Shown here one piece after another: positions 8,083-15,798 of a DNA stretch of 64,000 bases. Position 1 is the stretch's first letter, and each line of letters begins with the position of its first letter. A program made the position numbers and the translations under genes. The stretch is from JANPBY01 sp963851405. Its GTDB lineage: Bacteria; Actinomycetota; Actinomycetes; DATJPE01. The notes under the pieces are model-generated. The model did no database searches, had not been told where the DNA came from, and worked only from the letters and a program-made list of their open reading frames with translations. The stretch spans positions 248,001 through 312,000 of the forward strand of contig CAWKPB010000006.1 of NCBI GenBank assembly GCA_963851405.1, written 5' to 3'.

Positions 8083-8649
8083 GTGGGTGACCCGCATGAG
8101 ATCTCGCTCCCGGACCACCATCGGTGGTTGCGCGTTGCGGACGCGGCGTGGGAAGACCCGCTTGACCCATCGTTCGCCGATCAGGCGGGGGGTCGGTGGA
8201 ACAGCCCTGGGGATGGCCCCACGCTGTACCTGTGTGAGTCCATCGGGGCGGCCCGAGCCCAGATCGTGCGACTGCTCGCGCCAACCTCGATCGATCCGGA
8301 CGATCTGGCCCTTGATGCCCCCTTCATTCTGGTGACCGCGGACCTACCGGCCCGTCAGCGCGTCGCTGATGCGAGCACTGACCTTGGCCTGCGGGCTCTG
8401 GGCCTACCCAGGACCTACCCGGTCCGCCGCAGTGGCCGCCGCGTTCCTTGGGCCGATTGCCGCCGTGCGGCGAGAGCCGTACGACGGGGCGGCCTGCGTG
8501 GCGTGCTCGCCCGTTCTGGGGTGCGACCTGGGATGGCCGCTGCTGAGCGGGAGCTGGCCTGGTTTCCAGCTAGAGGCGCTCGAGCGCGATCGGTGGGGAA
8601 GGCCCTGGCGTTTCGGGACTGGTTCCCTGATCTGAATCAAATGACATAA
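8083..8649 (+). CDS. RES-domain toxin (MbcT-like NAD+-degrading toxin)
   Basis: 188 aa. The RES core is visible: Arg in LRVADAAW, then GGRWNSPGDG, TLYLCESIGAARAQ with the conserved Tyr and Glu, and a C-terminal ERELAWFPARGAR region. Characterised RES toxins (M. tuberculosis MbcT) degrade NAD+, killing or arresting the cell unless bound by the antitoxin. Start is GTG one base after the antitoxin stop, which gives the tight coupling usual for these pairs. The catalytic residues look intact, so the module should be functional, but no activity can be shown from sequence. Confidence 0.86.
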   Translation: MGDPHEISLPDHHRWLRVADAAWEDPLDPSFADQAGGRWNSPGDGPTLYLCESIGAARAQIVRLLAPTSIDPDDLALDAPFILVTADLPARQRVADASTDLGLRALGLPRTYPVRRSGRRVPWADCRRAARAVRRGGLRGVLARSGVRPGMAAAERELAWFPARGARARSVGKALAFRDWFPDLNQMT

Positions 8650-8707
8650 TGTTCGTTATCGGAATGACGAGTGAGCGTGGGCCGGCAGACCCTGACAGGC
8701 TGCTGGA

Positions 8708-9481
8708 GTGACCCCGTACCACCCCTTCCTCGACCATGTGGGCCCGGTGCCGTTCGTCCATCGTGGCGGCGCCGCAGTAGGCGACGAGAACTCGCTGGAG
8801 GTCTTCGAACAGGCCGTCGCCGCCGGCTATCGATATTTCGAGACCGATGTCCGGGCCACGGTCGACGGCATTCTGGTCGCGTTCCACGATGCCAGCTTGA
8901 ACCGGATGACCGGGAACACCGGATTGATCAGCGAGTTGCCCTGGGCCGAAGTCGGGGTGGCGCGAATGCCCGGCGGGGCGCGGATCCCCCGGTTGGTGGA
9001 GGTCTTGGACGCGTTCCCCGCCGCCAGGGTCAACATCGATGTCAAGACTGACGACGCGGTCGGTCCGTTGGGCGGGTTGCTCGCGGCGAATCCGGCTCTG
9101 CTCGACCGGGTCTGTGTGGGCAGTTTCTCCGATGCGCGACTCACCCACTTGCGACAGCGCTTCGGATCGGCGTTGTGCACCTCCACCGGGCCAGCCGGGG
9201 TGCTGGCCCACCGGCTCGCCTCGTTCCTGGGCCGTCCGTCGCCAAAGTCCTACCGGGGAGACTGCCTGCAGGTTCCCGTAGCAGTGGGCCCCGTTCGCCT
9301 CGTTACGCGGAGCTTCGTGGACCGCGCTCATGAGCAGGGCCAGCCGGTCCACGTATGGACAGTCGACGACCCGGTGGAAATGACTCAGCTGCTCGATCTG
9401 GGGGTCGACGGTCTGATGACCGACCGTCCCGACGTGCTCCGAACCGTGCTGCTGGACCGGGGGCAGTGGGATCGGATCTGA
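8708..9481 (+). CDS. Glycerophosphodiester phosphodiesterase
   Basis: 257 aa TIM-barrel enzyme that splits glycerophosphodiesters to glycerol 3-phosphate and an alcohol. Family motifs are in order: VHRGGAAVGDENS (catalytic His, residue ~18), FETDVRATVDG with metal-binding Glu and Asp, FHDASLNRMTGNTG with the second catalytic His, and the C-terminal VWTVDDPVEM. No signal peptide is seen, so it is probably cytoplasmic. GTG start at 8708. It lies between the toxin pair and an MFS gene, both on the same strand, with 58 bases on each side. Confidence 0.92.
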   Translation: MTPYHPFLDHVGPVPFVHRGGAAVGDENSLEVFEQAVAAGYRYFETDVRATVDGILVAFHDASLNRMTGNTGLISELPWAEVGVARMPGGARIPRLVEVLDAFPAARVNIDVKTDDAVGPLGGLLAANPALLDRVCVGSFSDARLTHLRQRFGSALCTSTGPAGVLAHRLASFLGRPSPKSYRGDCLQVPVAVGPVRLVTRSFVDRAHEQGQPVHVWTVDDPVEMTQLLDLGVDGLMTDRPDVLRTVLLDRGQWDRI

Positions 9482-9539
9482 GCGGGGCATTCCGGGTGTC
9501 TCCCCGCCAAAGGCCCCGCACGCGCGCCATGATGCCCGG

Positions 9540-10919
9540 GTGACCATCGCGCCCAGCGACCCATCCCAGATCCCCGAGCGGGAGCGAAGGCGAGAACAAC
9601 GGGGCTGGTATGTCTACGACTGGGCGGCCTCGGCGTTCTCGACCACCGTGGTGACGGTCTTCCTCGGCCCCTACTTGACCGATGTCACCAAGGCGGCCGC
9701 GGACCCGAACGGCTACGTCAGCGTCCTCGGCGTTGCGGTCCGCAGCAGTGCGTTCTTCCCAGCGATGATCACCGTGTCGGTGCTGCTGCAGTTGTTCGTC
9801 CTCCCGATTGTTGGCGCCATCGCCGATCGTGCTCCCAGCAAGCGACGGCTCCTCGCCTTGTTCGCCTACATCGGGGCCTTCGCCACCATGGCGATGTTCT
9901 TCGTGCGCGACGGCCGATTCGAGCTCGGTGGCCTGCTCCTCGTCGTGGCCAACGTCGCGTTCGGTGCGTCCATCGTGGTTTACAACGCCTTCTTGCCGGA
10001 GATCTCAACGCCCGACGAGCGCGACGGGGTGAGTGCTCGAGGGTGGGCTCTGGGCTATCTAGGCGGATTCATTCTGTTGGGCGCCAACCTCGCGCTGTTC
10101 CTTCTGCACGACAGCTTCGGGCTCACCGAGGGCGAGGCGGTACGGGTCTGTCTGGTTTCGGCCGGGACCTGGTGGGCCCTGTTTGCCCTCATCCCCCTCA
10201 AACGGCTCCGAGACCGACCGCCGGTCGCCGTCGTCCCAGCCGCTCCCCCGGGGTCGTCCGCCGAGGGTGGGGTGGTCGCTGGCGCCTTCCGTCAGCTGGT
10301 CCGCACCGTGTCCGACCTTCGGGACTATCCACAGACCCTGTGGTTCCTGCTCGCGTTCCTCTGCTTCAACGACGGGATTCAGGCGGCGATCGCCTTCTCC
10401 GCCACCTACGGGAGCGAAGAACTCGGCCTAGCGGATGCCACGCTCATCCAGGCGATCCTGCTTGTGCAGCTGGTGGCTTTTGGCGGGGCGCTGCTGCTGG
10501 GGTGGATAGCCCGGTTCTACGGCGCCAAGCGCACGATCGTGGGGTCACTCGTGGTGTGGACCCTGGTGGTCTTCTACGCGGTGCTCATCCCCGCGGGTGA
10601 TGAGCTGGCGTTCTATCTGCTAGCCGCCGCGATCGGCATCGTGTTGGGCGGGACCCAGGCCCTGTCCCGCTCGCTGTTCAGCCAGTTCATTCCTCGCGGC
10701 CGGGAGGCCGAGTACTTCGGGCTGTACGAGATCAGTGACCGCGCGACCTCGTTCGTAGGGTCACTGATGATCACCGTGACGCTTCAAGTCACGGGTTCGT
10801 ACCGGCTCGCCATCCTCGGGCTGGTCGTCTTCTTCATCGTGGGCATGATCCTGCTCACCCGAGTCGACGTGCCGCGAGGGATTCGACAGGCGGGTAACGA
10901 GGTGCCATCAGTCGTCTGA
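9540..10919 (+). CDS. MFS transporter, UMF1/Atg22-like family
   Basis: 459 aa with about twelve hydrophobic segments. The N-terminal YVYDWAASAFSTTVVTVFLGPYL is the UMF1 family hallmark, and the loop ADRAPSKRRLLALFAYIG matches the MFS loop 2-3 motif. The central cytoplasmic loop (about residues 215-260) is Pro/Ala/Gly-rich. Characterised relatives export amino acids from yeast vacuoles; bacterial members have no assigned substrate. Start GTG at 9540. It follows the phosphodiesterase gene by 58 bases and may share its transcript. Confidence 0.88.
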   Translation: MTIAPSDPSQIPERERRREQRGWYVYDWAASAFSTTVVTVFLGPYLTDVTKAAADPNGYVSVLGVAVRSSAFFPAMITVSVLLQLFVLPIVGAIADRAPSKRRLLALFAYIGAFATMAMFFVRDGRFELGGLLLVVANVAFGASIVVYNAFLPEISTPDERDGVSARGWALGYLGGFILLGANLALFLLHDSFGLTEGEAVRVCLVSAGTWWALFALIPLKRLRDRPPVAVVPAAPPGSSAEGGVVAGAFRQLVRTVSDLRDYPQTLWFLLAFLCFNDGIQAAIAFSATYGSEELGLADATLIQAILLVQLVAFGGALLLGWIARFYGAKRTIVGSLVVWTLVVFYAVLIPAGDELAFYLLAAAIGIVLGGTQALSRSLFSQFIPRGREAEYFGLYEISDRATSFVGSLMITVTLQVTGSYRLAILGLVVFFIVGMILLTRVDVPRGIRQAGNEVPSVV

Positions 10920-11028
10920 CCTGGGACTTTGCACCCCATCCTCGCTGCCTGACCCGGGTCGGGATCCACCCAATGGGCTTACAGACCGCTTGCGTGAGCG
11001 TCGATGACCTGAGGGACACCCGCCAGCG

Positions 11029-11054
11029 GGAACATGCTGGATCCCTCGAGTGTT
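11029..11054 (+). promoter_or_regulatory. SigR/SigH-type ECF promoter of rbpA
   Basis: GGAAC (11029-11033), exactly 18 bases, then GTT (11052-11054). This matches the GGAAY-N18-GTT consensus of thiol-stress ECF sigma factors such as Streptomyces SigR. The site lies 61 bases before the rbpA start; S. coelicolor rbpA is known to have a SigR-dependent promoter. The rest of the 10920-11115 spacer shows nothing I can identify. Confidence 0.65.
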
Positions 11055-11115
11055 ATGACGCCAGGTCCCCGATTCCCTGGGGGATCGGCCCAGACGAAGA
11101 CAGGTGACGGTATCC

Positions 11116-11535
11116 ATGGCCAAGGCGCTCCGCGGCACCAAGCTCGGCGCTGTGAGTTACGAAAACGACCGAGGCGTGGAGTTCGCGCCTCGATCAGCGA
11201 CGTCCTTCCTGTGTCCTTCCGGCCACCTCACCGAGGTGCCCTTCAGCGTGGAAGCCGACATTCCTGCCTTGTGGGAGTGCCGCACCTGTGGCTCAACGGC
11301 ACTGCGCGTCGACACTGAAGAGCCCGAACCGGCGACCAAGCGCAAGCAGCGCACTCCCTGGGACATGCTCGTGGAGCGTCGTACGGTGGGAGACCTCGAG
11401 GAACTGCTCGAAGAGCGGCTCACGCTGCTGCGCGGAGCTGGTGGAGCGACTCGGGTCGTCCATACCGAACACCGCACAGGCACCGAGTCCAAGCCACGCC
11501 GCCGGGCGCAGCCGCAAGCCCGTCGCTCAGCCTGA
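11116..11535 (+). CDS. rbpA: RNA polymerase-binding protein RbpA (zinc-binding form)
   Basis: 139 aa. RbpA stabilises the open complex formed by RNA polymerase with the principal sigma factor. The N-terminal tail and core are recognisable (RGTKLGAVSYENDRG), and the sigma-interaction domain is WDMLVERRTVGDLEELLEERL. Zinc ligands are present at Cys33, His37, Cys55 and Cys58, matching the zinc-binding Streptomyces type rather than the M. tuberculosis type. A basic tail of about 35 residues extends beyond the usual C terminus. ATG at 11116 is preferred to the GTG at 11104 because AGGTGAC sits just upstream and homologues start here. The gene overlaps the convergent fxsA by nine bases. Confidence 0.95.
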   Translation: MAKALRGTKLGAVSYENDRGVEFAPRSATSFLCPSGHLTEVPFSVEADIPALWECRTCGSTALRVDTEEPEPATKRKQRTPWDMLVERRTVGDLEELLEERLTLLRGAGGATRVVHTEHRTGTESKPRRRAQPQARRSA

Positions 11536-12123
11536 CTCTTCCTTGCCGGGCAGGATCTCCCCACGGATCACTGAGTCGTCCGACCCAGGGCCGGTCGAGT
11601 TCCGAGGCCCCCCAGGCCCTCGCTGCTCCTGACCCCGCTCCCCCTCAACGACGTCACCGCGGACCACCTGCGTCACGTGCACCGTGCTGGCCCTGCCCTG
11701 GCGCCACACGACAGTCCCGCCGGGTCCGGTCACCGAGATGAAGCGTCGGGTGAACCACGCGGCTGCCGCCGTGCGTAGAAGGGTCCGAACGAAGGGCAGC
11801 AACAAAAGCAGGCCGAGGCCGTCGCCGACGAATCCCGGTGTGGCGATGAGGAGCCCACTGAGGAAGAGCAGCCCTCGATCTGCGGCCTGAGCCCCATCTG
11901 GTAGCGACGGACTGGTGGTTACTCCCCTTGCGTCGGGGCCGCCGGCGGCCGTACGCAGGCCCTCCCACCAGGACCGGCCGGCATGCCGCATGATCAAGAA
12001 GCCGGCGACGGCGGCGACCACGATGAGGCCCAAAGTGGCCCAGCCGCCTAGCCGGGTGGTGACGGCGACGATCGAAGCGATCTCTAGTGCAAAAAGGACC
12101 AGCAGTCCGACCAGAATCCTCAT
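11527..12123 (-). CDS. fxsA: FxsA-family membrane protein
   Basis: 198 aa. Four hydrophobic segments fall within the first ~135 residues, including LGLIVVAAVAGFLIMRHAG and the conserved GLLIATPGFVGDGLGLLLLLP block that defines the family. The E. coli namesake, when overproduced, relieves F-plasmid exclusion of phage T7; the native role in actinomycetes is unknown. The C-terminal ~60 residues are polar and probably cytoplasmic. GGGGGAGAG lies just upstream of the ATG. It is downstream of, and reads with, the ppm1/lnt genes. Confidence 0.88.
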   Translation of the reverse strand: MRILVGLLVLFALEIASIVAVTTRLGGWATLGLIVVAAVAGFLIMRHAGRSWWEGLRTAAGGPDARGVTTSPSLPDGAQAADRGLLFLSGLLIATPGFVGDGLGLLLLLPFVRTLLRTAAAAWFTRRFISVTGPGGTVVWRQGRASTVHVTQVVRGDVVEGERGQEQRGPGGPRNSTGPGSDDSVIRGEILPGKEESG

Positions 12124-12162
12124 TGCTCTCCCCCGGATGCGCGCTGCGGGTTCATGACCCGT

Positions 12163-12930
12163 TCACGAGCGCGAGCCGAGGCGCTTCAGACCGCGCGTCT
12201 TGGTCCGGGCTTGGTTCCATCGGGTCTGCGCTCCCCAAACGGTCACGCGCCACAGGGCTTCGCCAACGATGCCGCGGCTCATCTTGCTGTCCCCAGCCTC
12301 GCGCTCCACGAAGGTAATGGGAACCTCCGTGACCCGAAAGCCCTGGTCCACGGCACGCCGGGCGAGATCGACCTGGAAGCAATAGCCCTGCGATCCGACG
12401 GTTTCGAGATCCAAGGCCTTGAGCGTGGCGGCCCGGAACGCGCGGTAGCCGCCGGTGGCGTCGCGAAGCGGGATCCCCAGGGCCATGCGGGCGTAGGTGT
12501 TGCCCCCCCGGCTGAGGAATTCCCGACTCCGGGGCCAGTTGACGACGCTTCCACCGTCCACCCAGCGCGAACCGAGGACGAGGTCCGCACCGTGATCGAC
12601 CTCCGCCAGCAGAGCGGGCAGCTCTTCAGGTCTGTGCGACCCGTCAGCGTCCATCTCGACGATCACTTCGTAGCCCCGGTCTAGTGCCCAGCCGAATGCA
12701 TCCAAATAGGCCGCCCCGAGGCCGGCCTTTCCCGGTCGGTGCAAGACATGAACCTGATCGTCCGCGGCCGAGATGTCGTCGGCAATCTTTCCGGTCCCAT
12801 CGGGGCTGTTGTCGTCGGCCACCAGAACGTGCGCATGAGGTACGGCCGCCCTGACCCGACCCACGATGCGGGGAAGGTTGGCGGCCTCGTTGTATGTGGG
12901 AATGCACACGAGGACGGAAGATTCGGTCAC
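12163..12930 (-). CDS. ppm1: Polyprenol monophosphomannose synthase (catalytic domain)
   Basis: 255 aa GT2 glycosyltransferase that moves mannose from GDP-mannose to polyprenyl phosphate, making the donor for periplasmic mannosylation of lipoglycans and proteins. Motifs: VCIPTYNEAANL, ADDNSPDGTG, the DAD metal-binding motif in VEMDADGSHRPEEL, and GSRWVDGG. There are no C-terminal membrane segments, as in the soluble dolichyl-phosphate-mannose synthases. The GTG start at 12930 overlaps the lnt stop by four bases (GTGA), so the two are translationally coupled. In M. tuberculosis the two domains are fused in one protein. Confidence 0.93.
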   Translation of the reverse strand: MTESSVLVCIPTYNEAANLPRIVGRVRAAVPHAHVLVADDNSPDGTGKIADDISAADDQVHVLHRPGKAGLGAAYLDAFGWALDRGYEVIVEMDADGSHRPEELPALLAEVDHGADLVLGSRWVDGGSVVNWPRSREFLSRGGNTYARMALGIPLRDATGGYRAFRAATLKALDLETVGSQGYCFQVDLARRAVDQGFRVTEVPITFVEREAGDSKMSRGIVGEALWRVTVWGAQTRWNQARTKTRGLKRLGSRS

Positions 12931-14501
12931 TGGAGTGCGGCCTCGTCGGTGGGAGCGGGAGTGCCGTCCGTGGTCCGGCGGCGATGACGCCAACTGACGG
13001 TACCGGACCACAACGCGGCGCCGAAACCAGCGATGGCCAGGACGACCTCGGGCGCTGCACCGACGCGAGCAGCGACCGTAAGTTGATCAGAGAGGTTGAC
13101 CCGTTGCACGATTCGATCAGCGGTGAAGATGTCCGCGCGCTGAACGACGGTGCCATCAGGGGCGATGCTGGCAGAGACACCAGACGTCGCCGCGACCATC
13201 ACCCAGCGGCCGTGCTCAACCGCCCGCAGGCGGCTCATCGCTAGTTGCTGCTCGGTCTGCGGAGTCCACCCGAACGTGGCGTTGTTGGTCTGGACAGCGA
13301 GGATCTGGGCACCTTCGACCACCGTGGATCGGACCAGCCCGTCGTAGGCCACCTCGAAGCAGATGACATCGCCCACTCGGGCTGGGCCTACCTGAAGGAC
13401 CCCAGGTTGGGTCCCGGCCGCGAAGTCCCGTGCGACGCGGTCGACCTCAGGCGAAATGAGCCGGGCGATCGAGCGAAAGGGGATGTACTCGGCAAAGGGC
13501 ACTGGATGCTGCTTGACGTAGGTCTCCCCCGGTCCCCCGGGGGTATCCGCTGTGGCCGGTTCCCAGACGATGCCGACGTTGAGAATGGTGCTCGGATCGG
13601 AGGGGTTCTCGGTGAGAGTGCCGACCAAGGTCGGTACGCCGATCGAGTCGACTGCCTCCTGAATCAGCGCAGCCGCCTCTGGGCTCCGAAAGGGGTCCAC
13701 GTCTGACGCGTTCTCCGGCCACAGGACCAGGTCGGGTTGCTCCTCCTCCCCGGTAGCGACGGATTCAGCCAGCGCAACGGTGCCCGTGACGTGGTTGCGG
13801 AGCACGGCTTCGCGCTGGGCATTGAAGTCCAGACCGAGCCTGGGGACGTTGCCTTGGACTATCGCCACAGTGACGGACGCGCCGGTCGCCGAAGCGGCGG
13901 GCACCAGGGCGGCGATCGCCAGCACGCCCACCGCACCAGCGAAAGAGGCGCCCGCCCATCGGCTGGCTCCGCCGGCCGCGATCACGACGCCTGCGGCGAG
14001 CAGGGCTCCGGCCAGGCCAACGGCGAACGTGATGAGCGGGGCTCCACCGAGGACCGCGAGGTCGAGCAGCGGGCCCTCGGCCTGTCCGAAGGCCACCCGC
14101 CCCCAGGTGAATCCCCCAAACGGCCAGCGACCCCGAACGGCCTCTTCGGTCACCCATAGGCAGGCGACCCAGAACGGCCACGCCCGCAGCCGCTGCACCA
14201 GCGTGAGGCCGATCGCCAACGGGACCACGTACAACGACTGGTAGACGGCCAGAATCAGCCATGGGGCCGCGCCGACATAGATCCCGGCCCAATGCAGCAG
14301 CGGAACGAAGAGCCCGAGACCGGCAGCGAGACCACTCAACGCGCTGACGCGCAGCCGCGCCCCGCGCGTCGCAAGCGTGAGTAGGGCGACGGACACCGGG
14401 GCGGCAAGCCATGCGTCGTAAGGCGCGAAGCTGAGCATCAGTAGGACCCCGGACAGGGTCGCGAGCAGCAGGCGCCCCCCCGGGCTTTGCATCCATTCCA
14501 C
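12927..14501 (-). CDS. lnt: Apolipoprotein N-acyltransferase
   Basis: 524 aa integral membrane enzyme that adds the third acyl chain to the N-terminal diacylglyceryl-Cys of lipoproteins. About seven N-terminal membrane segments precede a nitrilase-like domain whose Glu-Lys-Cys triad is visible in LVLWPENASD (Glu), TYVKQHPVPFAEYIPF (Lys) and VGDVICFEVAYDG (Cys). A last hydrophobic segment lies near residue 490. GTG at 14501 follows TACGCT by six bases, which favours a leaderless start over the ATG at 14492. The substrate pool includes the FKBP lipoprotein encoded at 35253-36212. Confidence 0.93.
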   Translation of the reverse strand: MEWMQSPGGRLLLATLSGVLLMLSFAPYDAWLAAPVSVALLTLATRGARLRVSALSGLAAGLGLFVPLLHWAGIYVGAAPWLILAVYQSLYVVPLAIGLTLVQRLRAWPFWVACLWVTEEAVRGRWPFGGFTWGRVAFGQAEGPLLDLAVLGGAPLITFAVGLAGALLAAGVVIAAGGASRWAGASFAGAVGVLAIAALVPAASATGASVTVAIVQGNVPRLGLDFNAQREAVLRNHVTGTVALAESVATGEEEQPDLVLWPENASDVDPFRSPEAAALIQEAVDSIGVPTLVGTLTENPSDPSTILNVGIVWEPATADTPGGPGETYVKQHPVPFAEYIPFRSIARLISPEVDRVARDFAAGTQPGVLQVGPARVGDVICFEVAYDGLVRSTVVEGAQILAVQTNNATFGWTPQTEQQLAMSRLRAVEHGRWVMVAATSGVSASIAPDGTVVQRADIFTADRIVQRVNLSDQLTVAARVGAAPEVVLAIAGFGAALWSGTVSWRHRRRTTDGTPAPTDEAALQ

Positions 14502-14507
14502 CGGGCG

Positions 14508-14513
14508 AGCGTA
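14508..14513 (-). promoter_or_regulatory. -10 box of leaderless lnt-ppm1 operon
   Basis: TACGCT on the minus strand, six bases before the GTG at 14501. It decides the lnt start. Confidence 0.5.
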
Positions 14514-14527
14514 TGCGGCGGCGTCGG

Positions 14528-14914
14528 TCAGGGGACGACGACTGTGCCCGATGCCGTGGTGCAGACCTGGGGCGGGTCGAGCACCTCGGCTGCGGACGCA
14601 GACCGCTCCGGTACGGCTCTGGCCAGCACTTTGGCTTCGAAGGCTAACGACCTCGAGCGGCGACCCACGCGCGTCACGGTGGCGGTGACCTCGATGACGT
14701 CACCCGCGCGCACGGGTCCCTCGAACGTGACCTCGCTGTAGCCGGCGAACAAGCCCTCGTCCCCGTCGGTGCGGATACACACTTCGGTCGCGACGTCGCC
14801 GAACAGACCCAGGACGTAGGCGCCGTCAACCAGGTCACCCCCGTAGTGCGCGTGGGCATATGGCACATAGCGTCGATGAGTCACGCTGAGCCCGAGCCGC
14901 TTCTCGTGGGTCAT
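14528..14914 (-). CDS. kal: 3-Aminobutyryl-CoA ammonia-lyase
   Basis: 128 aa single hot-dog domain protein. The sequence VTHRRYVPYAHAHYGGDLVD followed by GLFGDVATEVCIRTDGDEG is characteristic of Kal, which removes ammonia from L-3-aminobutyryl-CoA to give crotonyl-CoA in lysine fermentation. Last gene of the kdd-amidohydrolase-kamD-kamE-kal operon. GAGAGG lies six bases before the ATG at 14914; the ATG at 14920, which overlaps the kamE stop as ATGA, is the alternative. The name rests on the family match plus perfect pathway context. Confidence 0.88.
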   Translation of the reverse strand: MTHEKRLGLSVTHRRYVPYAHAHYGGDLVDGAYVLGLFGDVATEVCIRTDGDEGLFAGYSEVTFEGPVRAGDVIEVTATVTRVGRRSRSLAFEAKVLARAVPERSASAAEVLDPPQVCTTASGTVVVP

Positions 14915-14916
14915 GG

Positions 14917-15798
14917 TCATCCTCTCGTGGCTTGACGTGCCTTGCCGGTTGCGCGACCTTCCCACTTGCGCTTCTTGGCCTTCTTCCGTCCCTTGGTGCT
15001 TCCGGCGTTCTGGTAGTCCGGGTCGGCCGTGTGCAGCGTCTCCTCGGCAAGGACCGGGCGTGACACCGTGATGGCATGCACCAGGTACGAGGCGACTTCA
15101 CCGGGCGTCGTTCCCCGACCGAACACCCGGTCGACGCCTAGTTCCACCGCGGCGCCCTCGTCGAAGCGCGGCCCCCCGACGATGAGCAGCGGACGCTCCT
15201 CGGAGGGGTAGGACTCACGGAACGCCGCGGCCATCTCGCGCGTGTTGTGCAGGTGCGCATCTCGCTGGGTGACGACTTGGGAGACGAGTACCGCGTCGGC
15301 CCCAAGCGCTCGGCTTCGCTCAACCAGCTCAGGTACAAGAACCTGCGCACCCAGGTTGTGCACTTCGATCTCGCTGTAGTACTCCAGACCCTTTTCTCCC
15401 GCGAAGCCTTTGATGTTGAGGATCGCGTCGATTCCAACGGTGTGCGCATCGGTGCCGATACAGGCGCCCACGACCACCAACGGCCGGCGCAACTCCTTCT
15501 TGATGGAGTTGTTGACCTCCTTGGCCGTCAGCAGCGGGAACTCACGCTCGAGGACAACGACTTTGTGCGGTTCGACCAGATGCGCCACCGGCCCGTAGAC
15601 GACGAAGAAGGTGAAGTCCGGCCCCATGGCCTTGGCGTGGACGAGCAGGGCAGGCTCGATCCCCATCCTGTTCGCCAGCTGAACGGCCGCTCCTTCAGCG
15701 CGCTTGTCGTGCGACATGGGCAAAGTGAACGACACCTGCACCATTCCGTCTCCGGTGGTGTCGCCGTACGGTCGCAGGACTCGCTTTTCGGCAGTCAC
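14917..15798 (-). CDS. kamE: Lysine 5,6-aminomutase beta subunit
   Basis: 293 aa. With KamD it moves the terminal amino group of D-lysine or L-beta-lysine from C6 to C5 using adenosylcobalamin and PLP. The cobalamin motif DxHxxG is present as TDAHTVG, with His119 the expected cobalt ligand. The PLP lysine is predicted as Lys130 in ILNIKGFAGEKG; its 11-residue distance from the His equals His133-Lys144 in the Clostridium enzyme. The C-terminal ~35 residues are very Lys/Arg-rich. The GTG start overlaps the kamD stop by four bases. Confidence 0.95.
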   Translation of the reverse strand: MTAEKRVLRPYGDTTGDGMVQVSFTLPMSHDKRAEGAAVQLANRMGIEPALLVHAKAMGPDFTFFVVYGPVAHLVEPHKVVVLEREFPLLTAKEVNNSIKKELRRPLVVVGACIGTDAHTVGIDAILNIKGFAGEKGLEYYSEIEVHNLGAQVLVPELVERSRALGADAVLVSQVVTQRDAHLHNTREMAAAFRESYPSEERPLLIVGGPRFDEGAAVELGVDRVFGRGTTPGEVASYLVHAITVSRPVLAEETLHTADPDYQNAGSTKGRKKAKKRKWEGRATGKARQATRG

